Counted from the first letter of the stretch, positions 1 through 8,338 are shown. The stretch: 45,135 bases of DNA from Streptomyces novaecaesareae (GCF_000716875.1 NZ_JNWQ01000057.1:1-45135); one strand, 5' to 3'. The notes: generated from the letters alone by a model not told the origin. Numbers and translations are program-made.

Positions 1-96
1 GCTCCGCAGTGGCTCCCTCCTCCGCCTTGCGATGCACGCACCCCAACGCCGCCCCGCCCGCCCTCCGGGCGGACGACGGGAGTCCGAAGACAGGCC
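1..96. other. Left-edge non-coding stretch, hairpin-rich
   Basis: Holds no convincing gene. A short GC hairpin (stem ccgccc/gggcgg, about 58-72) lies just past the stop of the DCC gene and could serve as its terminator. The sequence next to that stop (gtccgaagacaggccctag, 90-108) and the purine-rich block at about 10-35 (read on the minus strand) look to me like an interspersed palindromic repeat or MITE-like sequence, but the rest is outside the window. A GTG at 37 on the minus strand could start another gene, but only 12 codons are visible. Confidence 0.3.
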
Positions 97-507
97 CTAG
101 CGGTTCGGCAGCGCACACGCCGCCGTACCCCCCGGCAGCCGGTGCCGGTTGCGCGCCACCCACCGGTACGCCAGGGCCGCCACCGGCCGCACCGGCGCCG
201 CCGTCAACACCGCGCCCAGATACGCCCACGCCCCACCGGAGCGCATCAGCAGCCGCGCAACCGCCTGTGCGCCCCCGTACACCCGCCCCGTCGGCGTCAC
301 CCACAGCACCTCGCGCTCCGCCCGCTCGGCCGACACCTCGCCCCGGCCGCCCGCGCGCGCGTCCAGCCCCGCCAGGTCCGCGAACTGGAACGCCTCCGCC
401 TCCCAGCCCCCCGAGGCCAGCGTCTGCCGCAGGTACCGCTCGGCCCACCGCACACACGACGAACAGAACGCGCAGTCCCCGTCGAATACCAGCACCGGAT
501 CCTTCAC
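97..507 (-). CDS. DCC-family thiol-disulfide oxidoreductase (DUF393)
   Basis: A 136-residue protein beginning with a strand followed by FDGDCAFCSSC. The DGxCxxC signature (Cys12, Cys15) defines the DCC/DUF393 family of thioredoxin-like proteins, predicted to do thiol-disulfide exchange; their substrates are mostly unknown. The GTG start at 507 is chosen because a clear Shine-Dalgarno (ggggag) precedes it; an in-frame upstream start at 549 would add a low-complexity Glu/Gly stretch. The C-terminal third is Ala/Val-rich (LGAVLTAAPVRPVAALAYRWVA), a weakly hydrophobic segment usual in this family. It is divergent from the next gene. Confidence 0.85.
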   Translation of the reverse strand: MKDPVLVFDGDCAFCSSCVRWAERYLRQTLASGGWEAEAFQFADLAGLDARAGGRGEVSAERAEREVLWVTPTGRVYGGAQAVARLLMRSGGAWAYLGAVLTAAPVRPVAALAYRWVARNRHRLPGGTAACALPNR

Positions 508-712
508 AGCGGCTCCCCTATCCTCGGCTCCCCCACCATCCTCCTCCACCCCACCCCGGCCGGCCCCGGCGGGTATCGACCGGCCCCGAGCCGGGCATCA
601 TGCCTCCCGAGCCCGGCACGGCTCGATCGTGACGGTACTTCAGACGATCATCGGCGCCGGGGTACCGCGGCACGGTAACCTGCCGCTGACAAGGGGAGGA
701 GGGGACGCCACC

Positions 713-2359
713 GTGACCACACTCGACATGACCCCGGGTGCGCAGATACCCCGAACGGACGCCGGCCCGCAGACCGCCGTCACCCAGGCGCTCTCCTCGG
801 CCGCCTACCGCGACGGCGAGGTCGGCGCCTTCGTGGAGGCCGTCACCGACGCCAAGGAGAAGAAGGGCCGCTTCGCCCTCTTCCGCCCCAACGCGGGTGA
901 AGCCTTCAGCAAGGCGCTCGTCTCCCGCGCCCTCGGCGGCGGCCGCAAACCCCTCGTCCCGTCCTTCGGCGTCGACACCCGCCAGGTCGTCGAGCACTGC
1001 CTGGCCGCCGAGGAACTGCGCCACACCCGCGACCGCAAGCTCACCGGCATCACCCTCGTCACGGGCGTGCTCGCGCTCCCCGGCACCCTGCTCTGGCTCG
1101 CCGCCTTCCAGGTCCGCGCCTGGCTCAAGCGGGACAACCCGAAGAACGCGGCCGTCTTCGGCGCCATCACCCTCCTCCTGGCCGCCGTCCTGGCCGTCGT
1201 CTTCACGGTGCGCCCCCCGGCCACCGGCGCCCTGGGCGTCTACCTGCGCATCACGATGCTGGCCCCGGTCATCGGCTGGTACCTCGCCCGCCGGATCGTC
1301 CTGCGCTCCGCCAAGGACATGCGCGCCCGCTGGCAGTCCCTGGTCGAGGGCAGCGCCGTGGCCGCCACTGTCGCCAAGGCCGTCCCCCGCGACGACCTCG
1401 ACAAGAAGGCCGTCGACCTGCGCGACAAGCTGGGCCGGCTGGACGCCGAGCAGGAGACCAACGTCCAGCACTACGCCGTCCCCAAGGGCATCCTCGGCGC
1501 CGGCCGCCGCTGGGGCGAGTGGCGCCTCGCCGACACCCTCCACCCCGCCGAGGGCCACGCCGACTTCCGTGCCTTCCACCCCTGGGACCTGGTCCGCCGG
1601 ATCTCCTCCCACCTCAAGGGCCTCGGCATCAGCCACGTCGCCAACAGCGGCATCCCCAACGTGGCCATCAAGCAGTGGGTGGTCTTCGACATCGGCGCCG
1701 GCGCGGACGAGATCAGCCGCCCCGGCAACGCCGACATGGACGGCGACCGGATGCGCGACTTCGCCGTGCAGAGCATCGCCGACAAGCAGACCTTCCCCGG
1801 CGGCCCCCGGCACTACCTCGCCACCCAGTTCATCACCCACGACGGCAAGCTGGTCATCACCTTCACCGTCACGGTCACCCTGCTCGCCAACGTGCTGACC
1901 ATCTCGGTGGCCGGCTACGCGCTCGGCCCGGTCAAGGGCGTCTTCTTCGACAAACCCAAGGACAAGGAGAAGACGGTCGCCAAGACCGTGAAGTTCTGGG
2001 AGGAGCGCACCGTCAAGCTCCCCCTGATCGACAACGACGAGGTCGTCCGCCAGGCCGTCCGGGCCCCCTTCTACCGGATGCCCGGCCTGCTCGGCTGGCT
2101 CGGCGGCGGACTCGGCCTGCCCGAGCCGTTCGGCCTGCGGCACGTCTGGGTCGGCCGCGCCTGGGACAGCCGCACCATGATCGACAACGCCATGAACGCC
2201 TCCGTGCCGGTCCTCAACGCGGTCCACACCGCCACGCTGGAGTTCCTCCAGGAGCACGACCTCGACGCCGACCGCTTCTTCAAGAACCGCACCTCGATCA
2301 TCAAGTCCGAGGCGCAGGGCAGCCGGCCGTACGACGTCGACACCTTCAACGCCGGCTGA
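713..2359 (+). CDS. Multi-pass membrane protein of unknown function
   Basis: A 548-residue protein I do not recognise. The GTG start at 713 follows a very strong Shine-Dalgarno (aaggggaggagg); the reading frame stays open upstream but that part is not protein-like. A soluble N-terminal region of about 110 residues is followed by three hydrophobic segments near residues 115-140, 148-167 and 174-195. A large soluble middle domain follows, then a fourth membrane segment near 380-405 (LVITFTVTVTLLANVLTISV). The C-terminal 140 residues are soluble, with a Gly/Leu-rich loop (GLLGWLGGGLGL). There is no signal peptide and I see no catalytic motif. It is a lone gene with its own terminator. Confidence 0.8.
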   Translation: MTTLDMTPGAQIPRTDAGPQTAVTQALSSAAYRDGEVGAFVEAVTDAKEKKGRFALFRPNAGEAFSKALVSRALGGGRKPLVPSFGVDTRQVVEHCLAAEELRHTRDRKLTGITLVTGVLALPGTLLWLAAFQVRAWLKRDNPKNAAVFGAITLLLAAVLAVVFTVRPPATGALGVYLRITMLAPVIGWYLARRIVLRSAKDMRARWQSLVEGSAVAATVAKAVPRDDLDKKAVDLRDKLGRLDAEQETNVQHYAVPKGILGAGRRWGEWRLADTLHPAEGHADFRAFHPWDLVRRISSHLKGLGISHVANSGIPNVAIKQWVVFDIGAGADEISRPGNADMDGDRMRDFAVQSIADKQTFPGGPRHYLATQFITHDGKLVITFTVTVTLLANVLTISVAGYALGPVKGVFFDKPKDKEKTVAKTVKFWEERTVKLPLIDNDEVVRQAVRAPFYRMPGLLGWLGGGLGLPEPFGLRHVWVGRAWDSRTMIDNAMNASVPVLNAVHTATLEFLQEHDLDADRFFKNRTSIIKSEAQGSRPYDVDTFNAG

Positions 2360-2376
2360 GCCCGCACGCACGCGGA

Positions 2377-2411
2377 GGGGCCCGCCACCGAGGATCTCGG
2401 TGACGGGCCCC
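2377..2411. terminator. Bidirectional terminator hairpin
   Basis: A 16-bp inverted repeat (ggggcccgccaccgag / ctcggtgacgggcccc, one mismatch, 3-nt loop) sits between the convergent ends of the membrane-protein gene and the HIT gene, and can serve both. Confidence 0.85.
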
Positions 2412-2426
2412 TTCTCGCGCCGCCGG

Positions 2427-2975
2427 TCAGCCCTGCGGCCAGACCTCGGCCAGCATCTTGCGGGTGTCCGCCAGCAGCTGCGGCAGCACCTTGGTGTGGC
2501 CCACCACCGGCATGAAGTTGGTGTCCCCGCCCCAGCGCGGCACCACGTGCTGGTGCAGGTGCGCCGCGATCCCGGCGCCGGCCGCGGTGCCCTGGTTCAT
2601 CCCGATGTTGAACCCGTGCGCCCCGGAGGCCGCACGCAGCGCGGTCATCGCCTTCTTGGTGAAGTCGGCCAGCTCGGCCGTCTCCGCCTCGTCCAGGTCC
2701 GTGTAGTCGGCCACGTGCCGGTACGGGACCACCATCAAGTGGCCGCCGTTGTACGGGTAGAGGTTGAGCACCGCGAACACGGCACTCCCCCGGGCGATGA
2801 TCAGCCCCTCCTCGTCGCTCAGCGACGGGATCGCGCAGAACGGACAACCGTCGTCCGGAGCCGGGCCGGTGGGCTTGTTCTCACCCTGGATGTACGCCAT
2901 CCGATGGGGGGTCCACAGGCGGCGGAAGCCGTCCGGCTCACCGACGCCCCGCTGCAGTTCCGGCTCAGTCGTCAT
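2427..2975 (-). CDS. HIT-family nucleotide hydrolase/transferase
   Basis: A 182-residue histidine-triad protein. The HLHQHVVPRW motif near the C-terminus is the HIT signature (HxHxHxx); its central His is the nucleophile of family nucleotidyl hydrolases and transferases such as Hint and Ap4A phosphorylase-like enzymes. A CPFC pair near residue 50 probably belongs to the zinc site seen in many actinobacterial HIT proteins. The ATG at 2975 is chosen; an ATG four codons upstream (2987) is equally possible, since neither has a strong Shine-Dalgarno. It lies downstream of thrS on the same strand but a strong hairpin separates them. The physiological substrate cannot be told from sequence. Confidence 0.9.
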   Translation of the reverse strand: MTTEPELQRGVGEPDGFRRLWTPHRMAYIQGENKPTGPAPDDGCPFCAIPSLSDEEGLIIARGSAVFAVLNLYPYNGGHLMVVPYRHVADYTDLDEAETAELADFTKKAMTALRAASGAHGFNIGMNQGTAAGAGIAAHLHQHVVPRWGGDTNFMPVVGHTKVLPQLLADTRKMLAEVWPQG

Positions 2976-3013
2976 GCTGATCAGCATATTCGCCCGACCG
3001 GGCTTGCAAAGCC

Positions 3014-3048
3014 GCGCGGGGCAGACTCTTGAAGAGCCTGCCCCGCGC
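3014..3048 (-). terminator. Strong hairpin between thrS and the HIT gene
   Basis: A long inverted repeat (left arm gcgcggggcaga plus ctctt, right arm aagag plus cctgccccgcgc, one mismatch, tight loop). It lies after thrS and before the HIT gene start, so it probably ends the thrS transcript. No U-tract follows, as is common in streptomycetes. Confidence 0.65.
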
Positions 3049-3129
3049 ATCCCCGCGTGGGCGGGGCCGATGGCACCTTGGCCTTGTGCGCATTCCGCAT
3101 CGGGCCACCCCCGCTCAGGCGGGGACTAC
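3041..3129 (-). repeat. Two CRISPR-like palindromic units (type I-E-like), possibly a remnant
   Basis: Two units with the same core, ccccgc-NNNN-gcgggg, at 3051-3066 and 3109-3124, 58 bp apart. Read on the minus strand, the second unit (gtccccgcctgagcgggggt...) looks very like the repeats of streptomycete type I-E CRISPR arrays, which share the stem CCCCGC/GCGGGG. The flanks match only partly between units, the 58-bp period is shorter than the roughly 61 bp usual for I-E, and no cas gene is visible. They may instead be tandem terminator stems after thrS, whose stop is at 3131. Confidence 0.35.
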
Positions 3130-3130
3130 G

Positions 3131-5110
3131 TCACACCTGGATACGGCGCGCCACAGCATCAACGATCTCGGCGATCGCCTCGTCGACTGGCACGCCGTTC
3201 TTCTGCTCGCCGCTGCGGTAGCGGAAGGACACCGCACCCGCCTCGACGTCGTCGTTGCCGGCGATGAGCATGAACGGCGTCTTGGAGCGCTGCGCGTTCC
3301 TGATCTTCTTCTGCATGCGGTCGTCCGAGGTGTCCACCTCGACCCGGATCCCGTGCTTCTTGAGCTCGGCCGCGACCTCCAGCAGGTACGGCACGTGCTC
3401 GTCGGTGATCGGGATGCCGGTCACGGTGACCGGGGCCAGCCACGGCGGCATGGCGCCGGCGTAGTGCTCCAGCAGCACCGCGAAGAAGCGCTCGATCGAA
3501 CCGAAGAGCGCGCGGTGGATCATGACCGGTCGCTGGCGCGAGCCGTCCGCCGCGGTGTACTCCAGGTCGAAGCGCTCGGGCAGGTTGAAGTCCAGCTGGA
3601 TCGTGCTCATCTGCCAAGTCCGGCCAATGGCATCTTTGGCCTGCACCGAGATCTTCGGCCCGTAGAAGGCCGCGCCACCCGGGTCCGGCACCAGCGGCAG
3701 GCCCTGCTTCTCGGCCACGCTCGCCAGGACGGCGGTGGCCTCCTCCCAGGTCTCGTCGCTGCCGACGTACTTGACCGGGTCCTTGGTCGACAGCTCCAGG
3801 TAGAAGTCGGTCAGACCGTAGTCACGGAGGAGGTTGAGCACGAAGGTCAGCGTGGAGTCGAGCTCCGCCGCCATCTGCTCGCGGGTGCAGTAGATGTGCG
3901 CGTCGTCCTGCGTGAAGCCGCGGGCCCGGGTCAGGCCGTGCACGACGCCGGACTTCTCGTAGCGGTACACCGTCCCGAACTCGAAGAGGCGCAGCGGCAG
4001 TTCACGGTAGGAGCGACCGCGCGCGTCGAAGATCAGGTTGTGCATCGGGCAGTTCATCGGCTTGAGGTAGTAGTCCACGCCCTCGTCGAGCTGCATGGGC
4101 GGGTACATACCGTCCGCGTACCAGTCGAGGTGGCCGCTCTTCTCGAAGAGCTTCCCCTTGGTGGCGTGCGGGGTGTAGACGAACTCGTAGCCCTCTTCCT
4201 CGTGCCGCTTGCGCGAGTAGTCCTCCATCGCCCGGCGGATGATGCCGCCCTTGGGGTGGAAGACGGCGAGGCCGGAGCCGATCTCCTCGGGGATCGAGAA
4301 GAGGTCGAGCTCGTTGCCGAGCTTGCGGTGGTCGCGCTTCTCGGCCTCGACGAGGAAGTCGAGGTGGGCCTTCAGCTCGTCCTTGGTCGGCCAGGCGGTG
4401 CCGTAGATGCGCTGCAACTGCGGATTCTTCTCGCTGCCGCGCCAGTAGGCGGACGCGTTGCGCATCAGCTTGAACGCCGGGATGTGGCGGGTGCTGGGCA
4501 GGTGCGGGCCGCGGCAGAGGTCGCCCCAGCACTGCTCGCCGCTCTTGGCGTCCAGGTTGTCGTAGATGGTGAGCTCGCCGGTGCCGACCTCGACGTCGGC
4601 GCCCTCGCCGGCGGTGGCGGCGGAGCCCTTGAGGCCGATCAGCTCCAGCTTGTACGGCTCGGCGGCCAGCTCCTCGCGGGCGGACTCGTCGGTGACCACG
4701 CGGCGGGAGAACTTCTGCCCGCGCTTGATGATCTCCTGCATGCGCTTCTCGATGGCCTTGAGGTCATCGGGGTGGAACGGCTTCTCGACGTCGAAGTCGT
4801 AGTAGAAGCCGTCCTTGACCGGCGGGCCGATGCCGAGCTTGGCCTCGGGGTAGAGCTGCTGCACGGCCTGGGCCATGACGTGCGCGGTGGAGTGGCGCAG
4901 GATGTCGAGGCCGTCCTTGCTGCCGATCTCGACCGGCTCGACCTCGTCGCCGTCCTGGACGGCGTAGGCGAGGTCCTTGAGCTGGCCGGCGACGCGGGCG
5001 GCGATGATCGAGCGGTCGTCGGCGAAGAGCTCGGCGGCCGTGGTGCCCGTCGTCACCACGCGCTCTTCCCGATCGGGTTCGCGGCTGATGATTACCCGGA
5101 CGTCCGTCAC
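3131..5110 (-). CDS. thrS: Threonine-tRNA ligase
   Basis: ThrRS, 659 residues, charges tRNA-Thr and edits mis-charged Ser-tRNA. Domains in order: N-terminal TGS domain (about 1-65); editing domain with HSTAH (His73, His77) and the CRGPH zinc/editing motif (about residue 185); class II catalytic core with zinc ligands in MNCPMHNL, the motif 2 loop [23 protein letters not shown], and motif 3 [13 protein letters not shown]-terminal anticodon-binding domain. The start is GTG at 5110, with Shine-Dalgarno aggaga. Full length for the family. I looked for a T-box leader upstream (5111-5200) and found none. Confidence 0.98.
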   Translation of the reverse strand: MTDVRVIISREPDREERVVTTGTTAAELFADDRSIIAARVAGQLKDLAYAVQDGDEVEPVEIGSKDGLDILRHSTAHVMAQAVQQLYPEAKLGIGPPVKDGFYYDFDVEKPFHPDDLKAIEKRMQEIIKRGQKFSRRVVTDESAREELAAEPYKLELIGLKGSAATAGEGADVEVGTGELTIYDNLDAKSGEQCWGDLCRGPHLPSTRHIPAFKLMRNASAYWRGSEKNPQLQRIYGTAWPTKDELKAHLDFLVEAEKRDHRKLGNELDLFSIPEEIGSGLAVFHPKGGIIRRAMEDYSRKRHEEEGYEFVYTPHATKGKLFEKSGHLDWYADGMYPPMQLDEGVDYYLKPMNCPMHNLIFDARGRSYRELPLRLFEFGTVYRYEKSGVVHGLTRARGFTQDDAHIYCTREQMAAELDSTLTFVLNLLRDYGLTDFYLELSTKDPVKYVGSDETWEEATAVLASVAEKQGLPLVPDPGGAAFYGPKISVQAKDAIGRTWQMSTIQLDFNLPERFDLEYTAADGSRQRPVMIHRALFGSIERFFAVLLEHYAGAMPPWLAPVTVTGIPITDEHVPYLLEVAAELKKHGIRVEVDTSDDRMQKKIRNAQRSKTPFMLIAGNDDVEAGAVSFRYRSGEQKNGVPVDEAIAEIVDAVARRIQV

Positions 5111-5198
5111 CGGTCTCTCCTGACGTGCTGGATTTCAGAGGACGCAACACTGCGCTGCGCGTGACGATGGTACCGAGAGCGCCGCCCCCACCGTCCAC

Positions 5199-6362
5199 CT
5201 ACGTCCCTACTCCCCCTTCTTGGTCCGCCTCGCCGAGCGACTTCAGCAGCCGCTCCCGGTCCCCCTCCTCCCAGCCGCACACCTCCAGGCCGTGCGCGCG
5301 GGTGAGCCGGCGGAAGCCGCCGTGCCGCTCCAGCCGCCCGGAGACCCGGACCGGCAGGCCCGCGAGGTGGGCCTCGGCGGCGAGCCGGTAGTCGGGGTCG
5401 GGCAGGCGGAGCTTGAGGTCGCGGATCTCGGCGCCGCCGAGGACGCGCAGCCGTACCGAGCCCGGTCCGGCGGGGTCGTTGCGCTTGAGCCGGGTGACGA
5501 CTCCGACCACGGTGACGGCGACGGCGGGCTCGATCCGCTCCAGCAGTTCGGCGGCCTCGGTGAGGGCGGGCAGGTCCCCTGGGGAGAAGTCGAGGACGAT
5601 CCGGCGGTCTCCGAAGCCTCCCGGCGTCCCGGCGGCGGGCGACCAGGCGACGGAGAGCCGGGCCGCCGTGGCGTCGCGGACGAGTTCCTCGACGGACTGG
5701 ACGAGTTCCCGGCTGACCCCGGCCTGGACGGCGTTCTCGAAGGCCTCGGGCCCGCCGCTGACCCGGCGGTAGTCGACCGCGTCGCGCAGCGCCTCCAGGG
5801 CGCGGACGAGGGTGGTGACGGCGGCGCGGCCCTCGGGGGCGGGGCTGTACGCGGTGAGGGCGGCGCCCTGTTCGACCACCAGGACGCGGTCCAGGAAGTC
5901 TCCGGCCAGGCCGTCCAGCCGGGCGCCGAAGTAGGCGGCCCGGGTGCGGGCGGCCTTGGCCCCGGCGGCGAGCATTCCGCGCGCCGCCTGCCGGAGCCGC
6001 TCGGCGTCGTCCCAGGAGGTGGCGTCAGCGGTGCCGGGCGGTTCGCGGTGCCAGCGCAGTTCGTCGCCGGGGACGGCGAGGGCGAGCAGGATCGAGCGGG
6101 CGGAGGGGGTATGGGAGCGGGAGAGCGCGGTGACGGCGTCGGCGAGGAGTTCGACCGCGTCGTCGAAGCCGTCGCCGGCCGGGACGAGCAGGCTGGTGCC
6201 GGGTTCGCCGTCGGGCGGGGTCCAGCGTCCGTACCGGGCCGCCGGGCCGCCGCGGCGGATCCAGCCGTGCCGGGCGAGCAGGGTGGCCAGCACCGCGGGG
6301 TCGACAGTGGCCGGGTCGGGCAGGGGGCGGGCCGGCTCACCCGGTCCGTGCGGCGGTGTCAT
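5199..6362 (-). CDS. Unrecognised protein paired with the DUF4365 gene, possible OB-fold C-terminus
   Basis: A 387-residue soluble protein I cannot name. The ATG at 6362 is 32 bp downstream of the DUF4365 stop, so the two are probably one operon. The N-terminal part (RHGWIRRGGPAARYGRWTPP, about 25-50) is followed by a long helical region (about 60-260). The last ~110 residues are strand-rich: VAVTVVGVVTRLKRND, then a charged strand with RDLKLRL, then LPVRVSGRLERHGGFRRL. This pattern suggests an OB-fold nucleic-acid-binding domain. No enzyme motif is evident. With a nuclease-like neighbour it may be the binding subunit of a two-gene nucleic-acid system; this is inference. Confidence 0.75.
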   Translation of the reverse strand: MTPPHGPGEPARPLPDPATVDPAVLATLLARHGWIRRGGPAARYGRWTPPDGEPGTSLLVPAGDGFDDAVELLADAVTALSRSHTPSARSILLALAVPGDELRWHREPPGTADATSWDDAERLRQAARGMLAAGAKAARTRAAYFGARLDGLAGDFLDRVLVVEQGAALTAYSPAPEGRAAVTTLVRALEALRDAVDYRRVSGGPEAFENAVQAGVSRELVQSVEELVRDATAARLSVAWSPAAGTPGGFGDRRIVLDFSPGDLPALTEAAELLERIEPAVAVTVVGVVTRLKRNDPAGPGSVRLRVLGGAEIRDLKLRLPDPDYRLAAEAHLAGLPVRVSGRLERHGGFRRLTRAHGLEVCGWEEGDRERLLKSLGEADQEGGVGT

Positions 6363-6394
6363 GGGGTCGGTTCCTCGCTGCCGGGGCCGGCCGG

Positions 6395-6949
6395 TCACGG
6401 GCTGCCGCCCGCGCCGACCCGGGCCATGATGTCGCAGAGCGCGCGGTCGTCGAAGACCTTGTCGGTGGGCACCCGGACGTTGGTGCGGCGCTGTCCGGTG
6501 ACCGGGTGGCCGGCCAGGTTGACCCAGTAGCAGCAGTGGCGCAGTTCCAGAGCGTCCGGGCGGGCCCGGAGCCAGTGGTCGACGCTGCTCGGCAGCAGCA
6601 TCACGACCAGGATCCGGGGTACGGCGACCCTGGCCCGGGCGAGTTTGCGCAGGTGGTCGTTGTCCAGGGTGAAGCTGAAGAACCGTCCGGCCGGGTCGGG
6701 GGCGATCTGCTGGGTGGCCTTGAGCTGGATCTTGATGGTGACCTCGTCGTCCACCTGGTGCGCCCGGGAGCCGTGGTTGACCTGCCAGTCGATGCCGTTG
6801 TCCGGGAACGGCTGGGAGAGCGAGCAGCCGGCCGCGGCGGCGACCGCGTGCAGGTAGCCGACCTGCAGTGTCTCCATGCAGGCGGTGACCGCGAGGTTCC
6901 CCCGCAGGACGGCCGCCGCCCCCTCGGGCTGCGGCTGTGTCAGTGCCAT
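6395..6949 (-). CDS. DUF4365 domain protein, PD-(D/E)XK nuclease-like
   Basis: A 184-residue protein that I match to the DUF4365 family from GN..V..CMETLQVGYLHAVAAAAG at the N-terminus, GIDWQV, and IKIQLKAT. The spacing of Asp54 and Gln75-x-Lys77, with a helix carrying Glu26 before them, fits a PD-(D/E)XK nuclease fold in which Gln replaces the second acidic residue. DUF4365 proteins occur alone, fused to helicases or NTPases, or in defence-related loci; none has a firmly known cellular role that I can cite. The ATG at 6949 follows a GGGGAGG-type site. It is the first gene of a probable two-gene operon, divergent from the exonuclease gene. Confidence 0.8.
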   Translation of the reverse strand: MALTQPQPEGAAAVLRGNLAVTACMETLQVGYLHAVAAAAGCSLSQPFPDNGIDWQVNHGSRAHQVDDEVTIKIQLKATQQIAPDPAGRFFSFTLDNDHLRKLARARVAVPRILVVMLLPSSVDHWLRARPDALELRHCCYWVNLAGHPVTGQRRTNVRVPTDKVFDDRALCDIMARVGAGGSP

Positions 6950-7121
6950 CGCCCCCGTCGCCTCCCCGGGGCTCCGGGCCCGTCCGGATTCGAACGGCGC
7001 CAGTCATACGAAACGGGACGGTCATGGGCAGGATCCCCGGTCGGGCCTGGGCCAAACGGGTTGAAGCGGCGTCAGAACCGGGTATCAACCGGGCGCGGCA
7101 ACGCTCGTCTGAGGGGCAGTC

Positions 7122-7889
7122 ATGCAGCAGCACTGGTACACCGGCCCACTCGCCTCGTTCGACACCGAGACCACCGGCGTGGACGTGGAGACCGATCGGA
7201 TCGTCTCCGCCGCCCTGGTCGTCCAACTCGCCCCGGGCGCACCGGTGCGGACCACCACCTGGCTCGCCGATCCGGGCGTCCCGATCCCGGACGGCGCCCG
7301 CGCGGTGCACGGCATCTCCGACGAGCAGGTGCGCACCCACGGCCGCCCGGCCCGGGCGGTGGTGGCGGAGGTCACCCGCGCGCTGGCGGCCGAGGCGCGG
7401 GCCGGGCATCCGGTGGTGGTGATGAACGCGCCGTACGATCTGACGCTGCTGGACCGGGAGTTGCGCCGCCATCACGGGCTGACGCTGACCGGCGGGCTGG
7501 AGGGGTGCAGCCTGCTGGTGGTGGATCCGCGGGTGCTGGACAAGCACGTGGACCGTTACCGCAAGGGCCGCCGGACGCTGACCGACCTGTGCGCCCACTA
7601 CGGCGTGGAGCTGGCCGGGGCGCACGACGCGGCGGCGGACGCGACGGCGTCGCTGGCGCTGACCCGGCGCATAGGCGCCCGCTACCCGGCGGCGCTCGGC
7701 GGCCTGACGGCGGCCGAACTGCACCTGCGGCAGACGGTCTGGCACGCGGCGCAGGCGCGCGGGCTGCAGAGCTGGTTCGACCGCTCGGGGGCGACGGAGC
7801 GGGTGGACCTGTCCTGGCCGCTGCGGCCGGCCCGGTGCGGCTGCGGGCGCCGGCTGGAGTCGGAGCACGTGTGCGAGGCGGCGGCGTAA
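7122..7889 (+). CDS. DnaQ-like DEDDh 3'-5' exonuclease
   Basis: A 255-residue protein of the DNA polymerase III epsilon-like exonuclease family. ExoI motif FDTETTG gives Asp14 and Glu16; ARAVHGISDEQV is the usual family segment after it; NAPYDLTLLDREL is ExoII; GAHDAAADA is ExoIII with the DEDDh histidine and last aspartate. The C-terminal tail ends in a CxC/C set (RCGCGRRLESEHVCE) that may bind zinc, which is not part of the core fold. It is probably a repair or degradation exonuclease rather than the replicative proofreading subunit, since no polymerase gene is near. ATG start at 7122 with Shine-Dalgarno gaggggcag. Confidence 0.92.
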   Translation: MQQHWYTGPLASFDTETTGVDVETDRIVSAALVVQLAPGAPVRTTTWLADPGVPIPDGARAVHGISDEQVRTHGRPARAVVAEVTRALAAEARAGHPVVVMNAPYDLTLLDRELRRHHGLTLTGGLEGCSLLVVDPRVLDKHVDRYRKGRRTLTDLCAHYGVELAGAHDAAADATASLALTRRIGARYPAALGGLTAAELHLRQTVWHAAQARGLQSWFDRSGATERVDLSWPLRPARCGCGRRLESEHVCEAAA

Positions 7890-7925
7890 CCGGGCGGCTC
7901 ACGGCTTCCCGAGCCCTGGACGCGC

Positions 7926-7960
7926 CGCAGGCCCTGACCGGTTTCCTGGTCAGGGCCTGC
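7926..7960. terminator. Bidirectional terminator between exonuclease and tRNA-Val genes
   Basis: A 13-bp perfect stem (gcaggccctgacc / ggtcagggcctgc, 8-nt loop) lies between the convergent exonuclease gene and the minus-strand tRNA-Val and can stop both. Confidence 0.85.
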
Positions 7961-7971
7961 GTGCTGTCCGG

Positions 7972-8043
7972 TGGGCGATACTGGGATCGAACCAGTGACC
8001 CCTTCGGTGTGAACGAAGTGCTCTCCCGCTGAGCTAATCGCCC
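7972..8043 (-). tRNA. tRNA-Val (CAC), copy 1
   Basis: A 72-nt cloverleaf. Acceptor gggcgat pairs with atcgccc with discriminator A; D-arm GCTCAGCGGGAGAGC; anticodon stem cttcg/cgaag with loop TTCACAC giving anticodon CAC (GUG codons); T-loop GGTTCGATCCC. CCA is not encoded. Its body is identical to copy 2. Confidence 0.95.
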
Positions 8044-8057
8044 GGGCAACGAGAAGA

Positions 8058-8086
8058 ACCATAGCACCATTCGGGGGTCGTCGTAC
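8058..8086 (-). promoter_or_regulatory. Putative promoter of tRNA-Val (CAC) copy 1
   Basis: On the minus strand a -10 TATGGT (8058-8063) lies about 15 bp before the tRNA, with a weak -35 GTACGA (8081-8086) at 17-bp spacing. Confidence 0.5.
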
Positions 8087-8199
8087 AACTCGCCCCTTCG
8101 GGGGTGCGGCCGGCACATCCGCAGAACTCGCACTCCGCACGGATGGTGACAGTGCCTCAGCCGATTACGGACGGCCCTTCAGAAGGATTCCGGAAATAC

Positions 8200-8236
8200 A
8201 TGTGAGGCCCAGCCGATAATCGACTGGGCCTCACAT
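8200..8236 (-). terminator. Terminator of tRNA-Val (CAC) copy 2
   Basis: A perfect 13-bp stem (atgtgaggcccag / ctgggcctcacat, 11-nt loop) lies directly downstream of copy 2 on the minus strand and is followed by a T-rich stretch (gtattt). It separates the two tRNA genes into two transcription units. Confidence 0.85.
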
Positions 8237-8253
8237 ATCACAATGCATTCCGG

Positions 8254-8325
8254 TGGGCGATACTGGGATCGAACCAGTGACCCCTTCGGTGTGAACGAAG
8301 TGCTCTCCCGCTGAGCTAATCGCCC
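8254..8325 (-). tRNA. tRNA-Val (CAC), copy 2
   Basis: Same 72-nt sequence as copy 1: anticodon loop TTCACAC (CAC), discriminator A, no encoded CCA. It has its own promoter and terminator, so the pair is two separate units rather than one transcript. Confidence 0.95.
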
Positions 8326-8338
8326 GGGTGCAGGGAAA

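Noticed and set aside
149..712. In-frame upstream extension of the 548-residue membrane protein
   Set aside because: The added part is Arg/Pro/Ser-rich shadow of the DCC gene, and the GTG at 713 has an excellent Shine-Dalgarno.
5111..5200. T-box leader for thrS
   Set aside because: No T-box-type sequence and too little room before the next gene; T-box control is also mostly a Firmicutes feature for thrS.
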